Of a stretch of 8,771 nucleotides of DNA, positions 1-6,234 are shown one piece after another (the first letter of the stretch is position 1; each line of letters begins with the position of its first letter). This DNA comes from Porphyrobacter sp. (GTDB lineage: Bacteria > Pseudomonadota > Alphaproteobacteria > Sphingomonadales > Sphingomonadaceae). The notes beneath the pieces were generated by a model, which did not search any database, was not told the DNA's origin, and was given only the letters and a program-made list of their open reading frames with translations. Made by a program: the position numbers and the translations under genes. Location of the stretch: contig JAKFWB010000300.1 of assembly GCA_021732945.1 (NCBI GenBank), positions 1-8,771 of the forward strand. The letters are read 5' to 3'.

Positions 1-299
1 GCGCCCTTGCCGCCCGACAGCTCATAGGCCTGTTTGACCTGTGTGGTAGCACCGTTGATGGCGTATTGAATCAACTCCTGATGGCGTTCTTCGCGGGTTT
101 TGCCGTGATAGACCTGCGGGACGGGCAAGCCGTGATCATCATAGCTGTCGGCATTGACTGCGCTGACCGTGCCGATCCCGCCGGCTGCCGCCCATGCCCC
201 TGAGCTTGCGTGATTGGTTGCTGAAACGCCCTTGCCGCCTTCAACCACCGGCCAAACTTCACGTCCGCCGTAGATGATCGGGCTTAATCCCTTGAACAA
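1..299 (-). CDS. Nitronate monooxygenase / 2-nitropropane dioxygenase-family flavoprotein, N-terminal part (cut by window edge)
   Basis: The reading frame is open for 99 codons from a TTG at 299-297 to the left edge. It begins LFKGLSPIIYGGREVWPVVE and continues with GGKGVSATNHASSGAWAAAG and GIGTVSAVNADSYDD. I recognise this as the N-terminus of the roughly 470-residue NAD(P)H-dependent flavin oxidoreductases of the nitronate monooxygenase type found in sphingomonads and Caulobacter. Family members are FMN enzymes that oxidise alkyl nitronates; the substrate of this subgroup is not known to me. The TTG start is preferred because AAGGGGAG (plus 306-313) lies six bases upstream and relatives begin M(S)FKGL. 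In-frame ATGs at 326 and 335 would add 9 or 12 residues without a comparable ribosome site. It lies 96 bases behind the methyltransferase on the same strand and may be co-transcribed with it. The FMN-binding C-terminal part is outside the window. Confidence 0.85.
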   Translation of the reverse strand, partial: MFKGLSPIIYGGREVWPVVEGGKGVSATNHASSGAWAAAGGIGTVSAVNADSYDDHGLPVPQVYHGKTREERHQELIQYAINGATTQVKQAYELSGGKG

Positions 300-305
300 T
301 GAAAG

Positions 306-313
306 CTCCCCTT
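306..313 (-). promoter_or_regulatory. Shine-Dalgarno site that decides the TTG start of the flavoprotein gene
   Basis: On the minus strand this reads AAGGGGAG and is followed by six bases and then TTG at 299. It is the strongest ribosome-binding match in the window. It argues for the TTG start rather than the in-frame ATGs at 326 and 335, which lie upstream of it. Confidence 0.7.
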
Positions 314-332
314 CGCGCCGTCCCATGGCGCG
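314..332 (-). other. GC-rich hairpin next to the flavoprotein ribosome site
   Basis: Perfect 6-base inverted repeat: CGCGCC at 314-319 and GGCGCG at 327-332, with a 7-base loop. In the minus-strand transcript it ends immediately before the Shine-Dalgarno sequence at 306-313. A role in limiting or protecting translation initiation is possible but inferred. In DNA this GC-rich, a 6-base stem can arise by chance. Confidence 0.35.
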
Positions 333-369
333 CATTACGCATTGGTGACATAGTGACGAGATACGCGCG

Positions 370-411
370 CCGCAACGCTTCAGACGGCGGTTTTGCTAGC
401 TCGCGTTGCAG
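370..411 (-). other. Long-loop inverted repeat spanning the methyltransferase stop codon
   Basis: Arms at 370-378 and 403-411 pair over nine positions in the minus-strand RNA (eight Watson-Crick pairs and one G-U), with a 24-base loop that contains the TAG stop at 396-398. There is no U-tract after it, so it is not a classical intrinsic terminator. It may mark an mRNA 3' structure between the methyltransferase and the flavoprotein gene, or be chance. Confidence 0.3.
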
Positions 412-923
412 GGGCTGATCGCATCCGGATCGGCGCGTTTCGTCCCGCGCTGGAACCGGGCGAAGTACCCCTTGATATCAGGCCGTTCGATGTACTCAAC
501 AAGCACGTATCCGACCGCTTCGAATTCGCAGAACAACAATGTGTGCGGCAAGCCGTGGCGACCAACCGGGCTTTCGCTTTCCACTACCACGATCTGTCCC
601 CCCGCGCCCAGCGCGGGCCAAAGATGCCACAGGAAGGCATAGGGTTCGGTCACTTCATGGTACATGTGCACCATGAAAATCCGGTCGAAACTATCGGCTG
701 GAAGCTGCGGATTGGCGGTATCGCCCAGCTTGATCGAGATGTTTTCAAGCCGCTCGCGCTCAATCCGGCGGGCGAGGCGGACAAGTGCCTCGGAATCAAT
801 GTCCTGCGCCAGCACGCGCCCGTCTTCACCGACGCGTTCGGCCAGACGGACAGTGTAATATCCCTCGCCCGCACCAATATCCGCCACCGTCATGCCGGGG
901 CGGATACTGGCGAGGTCAATCAC
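396..923 (-). CDS. Class I SAM-dependent methyltransferase domain (possible restart product of the interrupted gene)
   Basis: 175 codons from GTG at 923 to TAG at 398-396. Numbered from this GTG, motif I is VADIGAGEGYYT at about 13-24 (Asp15, Gly17, Gly19, Gly21). The acidic residue at the end of strand 2 lies in LAQDID (Asp41 and Asp43), and the strand 4 region is SFDRIFMVHMYHEV. The tail RADPDAISPCNAS resembles the natural C-terminus of relatives. The whole SAM-binding fold therefore survives downstream of the stops. GAGG at plus 932-935 sits eight bases before the GTG and could serve as a ribosome site. If used, the product would be cytoplasmic, lacking the lipoprotein signal encoded at 1127-945. 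The target molecule cannot be told from the sequence. Confidence 0.6.
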   Translation of the reverse strand: MIDLASIRPGMTVADIGAGEGYYTVRLAERVGEDGRVLAQDIDSEALVRLARRIERERLENISIKLGDTANPQLPADSFDRIFMVHMYHEVTEPYAFLWHLWPALGAGGQIVVVESESPVGRHGLPHTLLFCEFEAVGYVLVEYIERPDIKGYFARFQRGTKRADPDAISPCNAS

Positions 924-1127
924 GGTCTACGCCTCACCGCGTTAATCACGCGCATCTTCGTTGGAAAACTGGGTCGAGACGACTTTGGCAACGGGCCGAT
1001 CAGGCTTTGGGAACGCCGCGACGCTTTCGGGCCGATCCGTGACCGAGGGCATGACCTGATCGCAAGCGATCAGCGCCAGGGGCGCAATGCAGGTGACACA
1101 CCATGTCAGCGTCCGGCCGATTCCCAT
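396..1127 (-). pseudogene. Lipoprotein-type class I SAM-dependent methyltransferase, interrupted by two in-frame stops
   Basis: One frame runs from ATG at 1127 to TAG at 398-396, 243 codons, broken only by TAA at 944-942 (codon 62) and TAG at 929-927 (codon 67). The N-terminal piece has a lipoprotein signal: MGIGRTLTW, a hydrophobic core and the lipobox LIAC with Cys22. It continues to FPKPDRPVAKVVST and EDARD. After the stops the frame resumes with TVIDLASIRPGMTVADIGAG, a Rossmann motif I. The residues between the stops (RGEA) fit the family pattern D-x-x-x-E-A before the V-I/M-D helix, so the two stops occupy positions of a normal continuous protein. The start lies two bases after the prfB stop, implying translational coupling with prfB. 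The substrate is unknown. Alternatives to a pseudogene are a split gene with restart at GTG 923, or sequencing error. That the gene is interrupted as written is certain; that it is dead is not. Confidence 0.8.
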
Positions 1128-1129
1128 GG

Positions 1130-2257
1130 CTATTCCACGTCCTCGATCTCGACCTTCTCACCGGTAACACGCTGGGCGAGCGCGGCCGAGATGAACGGGT
1201 CGATCGCGCCGTCGAGCACCGCATCGGGCGCGGTTGAGACCACGCCAGTGCGCAGGTCCTTGACCATCTGATACGGCTGCAACACGTAAGACCGGATCTG
1301 GTGGCCCCAGCCAATTTCGCTCTTTTCCTGGTACTCACCGCTCGCCGCCGCTTCGCGCGCGCGCATTTCCGCTTCGTAAAGACGCGCCTTCAGCATGTTC
1401 ATCGCGATTTCGCGGTTCTTGTGCTGGCTGCGATCCTGCTGGCTGGCGACCACGATGCCGCTCGGCTGGTGGGTGATGCGCACCGCGGAGTCGGTGGTAT
1501 TGACGTGCTGCCCGCCCGCGCCGCTCGCGCGGTAGGTATCGATCTTGAGGTCAGCCGGATTGATATCGATCTCGAAGCTGTCGTCGATCACCGGATAGAC
1601 CCAGACGCTTGAAAAGCTGGTGTGGCGGCGCGCGCTGCTATCATAGGGGCTGATGCGGACGAGGCGGTGGACACCGCTTTCGGTCTTGGCATAGCCGTAA
1701 GCGCCCTCGCCCTTGATGTGCAGGGTCGCCGACTTGATGCCAGCCTGTTCGCCGCTCTGATACTCCACCGTTTCGACCTTGAACCCGCGCCGTTCGGCCC
1801 AGCGACCATACATGCGGAACAGCATTTCGGCCCAGTCCTGGCTTTCGGTGCCGCCCGCGCCCGCGTGGATTTCGAGATAGGTGTCGTTGCCGTCAGCTTC
1901 GCCCGAAAGCAGCGCCTGCACCTTGTCAGCATCCGCCCGGTCAGCGAGCCGTTCGAGCGTCTTCATGCCATCTTCGACGATGCTGTCTTCGCCCTCGGCC
2001 TCACCCATTTCGATGAACTCGACCGCATCGGCCATTTCGGCTGCTATTTCATTGACGGTCTTGACCGCAGTTTCGAGCGTCTTCTGCTCGCGGCTGATCG
2101 CCTGCGCCTGCTTGGGATTGTCCCACAGGTTGGGGTCCTGCACGCGCGCGTTCAATTCGTCGAGCCGCCGCAGCGCCCGCTCCCAGTCCAGCGACAGGCG
2201 CACCAGCGCCAGCGCCGCTTCGATCCGGTTGATATAGGCCTGGCCCTCGGCCCGCAT
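1130..2257 (-). CDS. prfB: Peptide chain release factor 2 (RF2)
   Basis: 375 residues, close to the roughly 365 of E. coli RF2. RF2 recognises UGA and UAA stop codons in the ribosomal A site and triggers peptidyl-tRNA hydrolysis. The order is an N-terminal helical domain (about 1-110), the recognition domain with SPY at 203-205 inside HRLVRISPYDS, then the catalytic GGQ loop at 248-250 (YRASGAGGQHVN), whose Gln is normally methylated by PrmC. The E. coli tripeptide is SPF at 205-207, so the third position is Tyr here. Ala244 corresponds to E. coli position 246, where Ala is the usual residue and K-12 has Thr. GAAGGA at plus 2264-2269 lies just upstream of the ATG. There is no in-frame UGA or slippery CUU near codons 20-30, so the programmed +1 frameshift used by E. 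coli prfB is absent. The gene ends in TAG, two bases before the methyltransferase ATG. Confidence 0.97.
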   Translation of the reverse strand: MRAEGQAYINRIEAALALVRLSLDWERALRRLDELNARVQDPNLWDNPKQAQAISREQKTLETAVKTVNEIAAEMADAVEFIEMGEAEGEDSIVEDGMKTLERLADRADADKVQALLSGEADGNDTYLEIHAGAGGTESQDWAEMLFRMYGRWAERRGFKVETVEYQSGEQAGIKSATLHIKGEGAYGYAKTESGVHRLVRISPYDSSARRHTSFSSVWVYPVIDDSFEIDINPADLKIDTYRASGAGGQHVNTTDSAVRITHQPSGIVVASQQDRSQHKNREIAMNMLKARLYEAEMRAREAAASGEYQEKSEIGWGHQIRSYVLQPYQMVKDLRTGVVSTAPDAVLDGAIDPFISAALAQRVTGEKVEIEDVE

Positions 2258-2263
2258 GGTCTA

Positions 2264-2269
2264 TCCTTC
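2264..2269 (-). promoter_or_regulatory. Ribosome-binding site of prfB
   Basis: Minus-strand GAAGGA six bases before the ATG at 2257. It supports this start codon for RF2. Confidence 0.65.
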
Positions 2270-2279
2270 AGTCACGCTC

Positions 2280-2311
2280 AAAAAGTCGGCCCCGCTTAGC
2301 GTCGGCGGAGC
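2280..2311 (-). terminator. Possible weak intrinsic terminator between the peroxiredoxin remnant and prfB
   Basis: In the minus-strand RNA, GCUCCGC (plus 2311-2305) can pair with GCGGGGC (plus 2295-2289) over seven positions, one of them G-U, around a 9-base loop. The sequence CGAC and five U residues (plus 2284-2280) follow. The U-tract is short and four bases off the stem, so termination would be partial at best. If it works, it would separate the cell-wall genes from prfB and imply a prfB promoter nearby or reliance on readthrough. Confidence 0.35.
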
Positions 2312-2613
2312 GATTGTAAAGCGCGGCACGGATTGCGCGGCCCGGACGACCCTACATCTTGAGCGCTCGCGCCGGCGACCTTGAACTGCGGCATCGCCTC
2401 GACAAAGGCATTGGCCTCCAGCGTGCAGCCATGGGTGAAGGCTTTGAGGTAGAAATAGAGCACCACCGGACCTTTCGCAAAGGCGGCGCGGGTGGTGAAC
2501 ACCGGTGCCTTTTCTCCAGCGGGCAATTCGGCATGCGCTGGCGCGGTCATGGCAAGGCTTGCGCCACTTGACAGCACAGCGGCGACGCAGGGGGCAAATG
2601 CAGCTTTCATCAT
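2296..2613 (-). pseudogene. Remnant of a secreted peroxiredoxin (AhpC/TSA or BCP-like)
   Basis: The open frame encodes MMKAAFAPCVAAVL, then a signal peptide ending AHA (residue 28), then ELPAGEKAPVFTT. It continues with KGPVVLYFYLKAFTHGCTLE, which contains the peroxidatic Cys63 region, and AFVEAMPQFKVAGAS. Peroxiredoxins reduce peroxides through this cysteine. Three lesions are visible. The PxxxTxxC motif reads LxxxTxxC because Leu56 replaces the proline. The usual segment of a dozen or more residues between the APVFTT strand and KGPVVLYF is missing. Homology stops after AGAS at about residue 82, and none of the three minus frames downstream restores the expected VIGMSADD-type continuation, so the C-terminal half is gone. 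GGAG just upstream (plus 2615-2618) fits initiation at either of the tandem ATGs (2613 or 2610). A short peptide could still be made but would not be a working peroxiredoxin. Confidence 0.75.
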
Positions 2614-2619
2614 GTCTCC

Positions 2620-2642
2620 AACCCGCCAGATAGCCGGCGGTT
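2620..2642 (-). other. Hairpin between the PBP1A gene and the peroxiredoxin remnant
   Basis: AACCGCC (plus 2642-2636) pairs with GGCGGGTT (plus 2627-2620) over seven base pairs with one bulged G, around an 8-base loop. It lies downstream of the PBP1A stop and directly before the remnant's GGAG. No U-tract follows. It could stabilise the 3' end of the PBP1A mRNA or be a terminator relic. Confidence 0.35.
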
Positions 2643-2664
2643 CCTGCCATGATCAGCGGCGCAA

Positions 2665-5193
2665 TCAATTCTGCGCTGGAGCGCTCTCGGTCAATTCCGG
2701 GGGCTGTTCCTCAGCAGGCTCTTCCACCACCGCGCTTTCGGCATTGCGGCGTCCTGAGCGGATCAGGGCGAGAATCTCGTTGCGCTTGGCCGCGATGGCA
2801 TCCTGCCTCGTATACCGCTCTGGCTCGGTATCGGGCTTGAAGGCTTCCCAGATGATCGCCGATTTGGGATCATCGGTCGGCCAGCCATCAAACACGCGCT
2901 TGCCCGAGCGGCGATCCACCCGCACCATCCGCACGCCTTCTGGCGCGACGGCGGGCAGGTCTGACCACTTGGGCTTGGTCTTTTCGATCAGGCTCTTGAT
3001 GATCGGCGCGGAAATCGTGCCGCCGAAGGCATATCCGCCCATGTTGCGCGGCTGATCAAAGCCAATATAAGCGCCCGCGATCATCTGCTGGGTGCCACCG
3101 ATGAACCACACATCCTTTGGCCCGGTGGTGGTGCCGGTCTTGCCGAACAGTGGCAAATTAAGCGGGTTGAGCACCGTTGCCGTGCCGCGACTGACCGCGC
3201 CGCGCAGCATGTGCATCACCTGAAACGCTGTGCGCGCGTCCATCGCCTGACTGCCCCTGATGCCAAGGCGCGGCATCGGCTTGCCATCCCACTTCGCCAT
3301 GCTGCAACCGCGACAATCGCGATTATCCGACCGCCACACCACCTTGCCGCGCCGGTCCTGAACGTAATCGATCACGGTCGGCTTGTTCAGCCGCCCATGA
3401 TTGGCCAGCGCGCTATAGGCCGAGACCATCTTCACCAACGTCGTCTCGCCCGCCCCCAGCGCTGTGGAAGGATAGGACGGAAACTTCCCGATCCCGAGCT
3501 TCTCGATCCCCTTGACGACATTGTTCATACCCGCCGTCATGCCGATCTGCACGGTCATGATGTTCTGCGACTGCTCCAGCCCGTATCGCATCGGGTACTG
3601 CCCGCCGCGTCCCGTGCCGCGGATGCATTTTTCACCGAGATTGGCGCCCTGATAGTAACAGAAGCGGCTGTTATCGACTTGAGTCGAAGGGGTCATGCCC
3701 TGATCAAGCCCGGCGGCATAGACGAACGGCTTGATCGTCGATCCGGGCTGCCGCATCGCTTGCGTCGCACGGTTGAAATCGGACAGGCGATGGTCGAACC
3801 CGCCCTGCATCGCCAGCACCCGCCCCGACTGCGCGGCTTGCACCACCAGCGCGCCCTGAGCTTCGGGGATGGTGCGCACCTGCCAGCCATTGCCCGAAGG
3901 GCTGGCCGCGATCACATCACCCGCCTTCAGCGCGTTGGGGAGACCGCTCAGCGGCGCTTCGGCACCGTCGGCAAACCCGATCCGCGCCGATGATCCGCTG
4001 CGGCTGGTGACGACACCGACGCGCCAGTTCTTGTAATTCACCCCAAGCGGCGAGCTGGCGAGCTGACCGGCCCAGCTGCCGCCGCTGACATCGATGGTTG
4101 CCAGCGGCCCGCTCCACGCCCGTCCGCCGTGATAGCGGATCAAACCTTCGCGCAAGGCATCGCGCGCGGCGGTCTGCATTTCCGGATCGAGCGAAGTCCG
4201 CACCCACAGCCCGCCGGCATAGACGCTGTTTTCGCCCGTTTCAGCGGTTTCGCCAAAGCGTTCGATCAGCTCGCGCCGCACTTCTTCGAGGAAATATCCC
4301 GCATCAACGCTGCGTGCGCTGCGCTGGGTGACAAGGCCCAGCGGTTTGGCCGCCGCTGCGCGCCGTTCGGAGCCGGTGATGAAGCCGTTCGCCTCCATCT
4401 GACCCAGCACGAAATTGCGCCGGTCCAAAGCAGCGGTCTCCTGCCCCTTACGGCCATAGCGCTCGGGCGCCTTGGGCAGGATCGCGAGGAACGCCATCTC
4501 GTGGAGTTCAAGGCCATCGACATCCTTGTCGAAATAGGCGCGCGATGCCGCCTGCACCCCAAAACTGCGCCGCCCCAGCGGAATTTCGTTGAGATACAGC
4601 TCTAGAATTTCCTGCTTGGTCAGCACCTGTTCGATGCGCCCGGCCAGGATCATTTCCTTCAGTTTTCGGGTGACCGAATATTCATCGCTGAGCAGCAGGT
4701 TCTTGGCGACCTGCTGTGTGATCGTCGACCCGCCCACCGCGCGCTCGCCCGAGCCGAACTTGATCGCGTAATCGAAGACGGCGTTGGCAGTACCAAGAAA
4801 ATCAACGCCGCCGTGGCTGAAAAAGGTTTTGTCCTCAGCTGCAAGATAAGACTCGATCAGCTGTTCGGGGAAATCCGCATATTGCAGCTGCACCCGGCGT
4901 TCGCGGGCGTAGGAATGGACGATCTCGCCATCGCGCCCGCGCACCACTGTGGGCAGCGGGGTTTCGTAGGTCAGCAGCGCCTCGGCTTCGGGCAGGTCGC
5001 TGGCGACCCATACGAACACTGCGATCCACAACACTAGAAACACGCCGAAGGCTGCGGCAATCAGCTTGAACAGCAAGCTTGCCCGCCATTTCTCGCCAAA
5101 CCACGTCAAAAGGCCGCGAATATCGCGATTCACGCGGTACCGCAGATAGGCCCAAGTCGATTGGGGCGCAGCAAGAGAAGCTTGATCAGTCAT
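2665..5193 (-). CDS. mrcA: Penicillin-binding protein 1A, bifunctional transglycosylase/transpeptidase
   Basis: 842 residues, close to E. coli PBP1A (850). It polymerises lipid II into glycan strands and cross-links the stem peptides at the outer face of the inner membrane. A cytoplasmic N-terminus is followed by one transmembrane helix at about 40-64. The GT51 domain shows AAEDKTFFSHGG with catalytic Glu120, GGSTITQQVAKN at 154-165, RKLKEMILAGRIE at 176-188 and KQEILELYLNEIPLG from 193. A middle segment of about 330-440 probably forms the OB-like domain of class A PBPs. The transpeptidase has STIK with acyl-enzyme Ser485 and Lys488, SQN at 542-544 and KTG at 685-687, so both activities look intact. 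The tail is acidic and proline-rich. The gene follows the amidase by 54 bases, suggesting one transcript. No Shine-Dalgarno is evident before the ATG, although the frame is open back to the amidase stop without another good start. It ends in TGA, a codon read by RF2 encoded downstream. Confidence 0.97.
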   Translation of the reverse strand: MTDQASLAAPQSTWAYLRYRVNRDIRGLLTWFGEKWRASLLFKLIAAAFGVFLVLWIAVFVWVASDLPEAEALLTYETPLPTVVRGRDGEIVHSYARERRVQLQYADFPEQLIESYLAAEDKTFFSHGGVDFLGTANAVFDYAIKFGSGERAVGGSTITQQVAKNLLLSDEYSVTRKLKEMILAGRIEQVLTKQEILELYLNEIPLGRRSFGVQAASRAYFDKDVDGLELHEMAFLAILPKAPERYGRKGQETAALDRRNFVLGQMEANGFITGSERRAAAAKPLGLVTQRSARSVDAGYFLEEVRRELIERFGETAETGENSVYAGGLWVRTSLDPEMQTAARDALREGLIRYHGGRAWSGPLATIDVSGGSWAGQLASSPLGVNYKNWRVGVVTSRSGSSARIGFADGAEAPLSGLPNALKAGDVIAASPSGNGWQVRTIPEAQGALVVQAAQSGRVLAMQGGFDHRLSDFNRATQAMRQPGSTIKPFVYAAGLDQGMTPSTQVDNSRFCYYQGANLGEKCIRGTGRGGQYPMRYGLEQSQNIMTVQIGMTAGMNNVVKGIEKLGIGKFPSYPSTALGAGETTLVKMVSAYSALANHGRLNKPTVIDYVQDRRGKVVWRSDNRDCRGCSMAKWDGKPMPRLGIRGSQAMDARTAFQVMHMLRGAVSRGTATVLNPLNLPLFGKTGTTTGPKDVWFIGGTQQMIAGAYIGFDQPRNMGGYAFGGTISAPIIKSLIEKTKPKWSDLPAVAPEGVRMVRVDRRSGKRVFDGWPTDDPKSAIIWEAFKPDTEPERYTRQDAIAAKRNEILALIRSGRRNAESAVVEEPAEEQPPELTESAPAQN

Positions 5194-5247
5194 CGACGCG
5201 CCGCAACTAGCACGCGTGGAGACGGAAAGGCTAGCCGATTTGGAATG

Positions 5248-6147
5248 CTATTCCCCGCCCGCTGCAACATCGGCCCGGCGCGCGAAATAGACACGGATCG
5301 CCTGCGCCAGCGTTGCAGCATATTGCTTGCGACCGTCCGCTGTCGTCAGCTTCGCACGATCCGCCCGGTTGGTCACAAACCCGCTTTCAAAGAGCACCGA
5401 TGGCACATCGGGCGCGCGCAGCACCGCCAGTGCCGCCGCGCGGCGCGGCTGCGGGTGGAAGGCAAGCCGGCTCTCACCTTCGCGCAGCACCAGCCCGGCA
5501 AATTCCAGCGCGTTTTCCTGCGTGCGTTGCTGCGACAGTTCGACAAGGATCGCGCTCACCGCTTCGCTTTCGCCTTCGATGGCGATGCCGTTCAGCCGGT
5601 CGGCATCGTTCTCGCGTGCGGCAAACCGGGCGGCCGCCTCGCTCGAAGCCGCGTTTGACAGGGTGTAGATGCTCGCGCCGCTCACTTCGTCGCGCGCCCC
5701 GGCGGAATCGGCGTGGATCGAGATAAACAGATCGGCATCGAGCAGTCGGGCGATTTCCGGTCGGTGCGGCAGTGGCAGGATCCGGTCATCATCGCGGGTC
5801 AGCGCGACCCGAAGATTTCCCGCTCGCAGCAAATCATTGCGCAGCGCAATCGCGATGGCCAGCGTAATGTCTTTCTCGCTAATGGTGCGGCCTTGGGCGT
5901 CGGTGCCGATCGCACCAGGATCGCGCCCGCCGTGACCAGCGTCGATCACGATCAGCGGGCGGGACGGATCATCCGGCCCAGCGATGTCCGGCAGCTCGAC
6001 CGGAGCCTGCGCCTCGTCCACCACAAAGCGCAGCACGTAATCACGGCCCAGATGCGGCACCGGGATCACGATCCCCAATGCCGCCGCACCGCCCAACAAT
6101 AGCGCAGGTGCCAGCAGCACGATCAGCAGCAGGGTGCGATAACTCAT
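5248..6147 (-). CDS. N-acetylmuramoyl-L-alanine amidase, Amidase_3 family (AmiC-like)
   Basis: 299 residues. It cuts the bond between N-acetylmuramic acid and the stem peptide, an activity used in daughter-cell separation. An N-terminal hydrophobic segment (about 5-28) is a signal peptide or signal anchor. The Zn enzyme follows: VIDAGHGGRDPG with His72, ISEKD with Glu91, FISIHAD with His145 and VLFESGFVTN with catalytic Glu254. Residues of about 180-222, including ILVELSQQRTQENALEFA, match the helical insertion that blocks the active site in EnvC/NlpD-activated amidases, so regulated activity is likely (inference). There is no AMIN targeting domain, unlike E. coli AmiC, hence no firm symbol. 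The ATG is the first possible start because an in-frame TAA lies 12 bases upstream; the only ribosome-like sequence, GGCAGG, abuts the ATG. It is the first gene of the leftward block and probably shares a transcript with the PBP1A gene. Confidence 0.93.
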   Translation of the reverse strand: MSYRTLLLIVLLAPALLLGGAAALGIVIPVPHLGRDYVLRFVVDEAQAPVELPDIAGPDDPSRPLIVIDAGHGGRDPGAIGTDAQGRTISEKDITLAIAIALRNDLLRAGNLRVALTRDDDRILPLPHRPEIARLLDADLFISIHADSAGARDEVSGASIYTLSNAASSEAAARFAARENDADRLNGIAIEGESEAVSAILVELSQQRTQENALEFAGLVLREGESRLAFHPQPRRAAALAVLRAPDVPSVLFESGFVTNRADRAKLTTADGRKQYAATLAQAIRVYFARRADVAAGGE

Positions 6148-6234
6148 CCTGCCAGCGGCTTACGTTCTTGGGCCTGTCAAACGCAATAGAGTTGCGGGGT
6201 TTGCCCCACAGTGCTAGCGATGTTGCCAGAGAGG

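Noticed and set aside
927..944. Stop-codon reassignment or selenocysteine/pyrrolysine-type recoding as the explanation of the two stops
   Set aside because: The stops are TAA and TAG, while neighbouring genes end normally in TAG (prfB, amidase) and TGA (PBP1A). No recoding structure is evident, so mutation or restart is simpler.
393..1271. Long plus-strand open frame (292 codons) antisense to the methyltransferase and prfB
   Set aside because: It runs opposite well-supported genes, its protein resembles no family I know, and long antisense frames are common in GC-rich DNA.
1622..2299. Plus-strand open frame of 225 codons opposite prfB
   Set aside because: Antisense shadow of RF2 with no recognisable domain.
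2261..2668. Minus-strand 135-codon frame overlapping the peroxiredoxin remnant
   Set aside because: Where it overlaps, the peroxiredoxin homology is in a different frame, and this one gives an Arg/Cys-rich protein without similarity. I also checked it for the missing peroxiredoxin C-terminus and found none.
3211..3993. Plus-strand open frame of 260 codons opposite the PBP1A transpeptidase domain
   Set aside because: Antisense shadow. It is rich in His, Arg and Pro, with no domain or ribosome site.
6175..6180. TTGACA on the minus strand as a -35 box for the amidase gene
   Set aside because: No acceptable -10 hexamer lies 16-18 bases downstream, and the start codon is too close.
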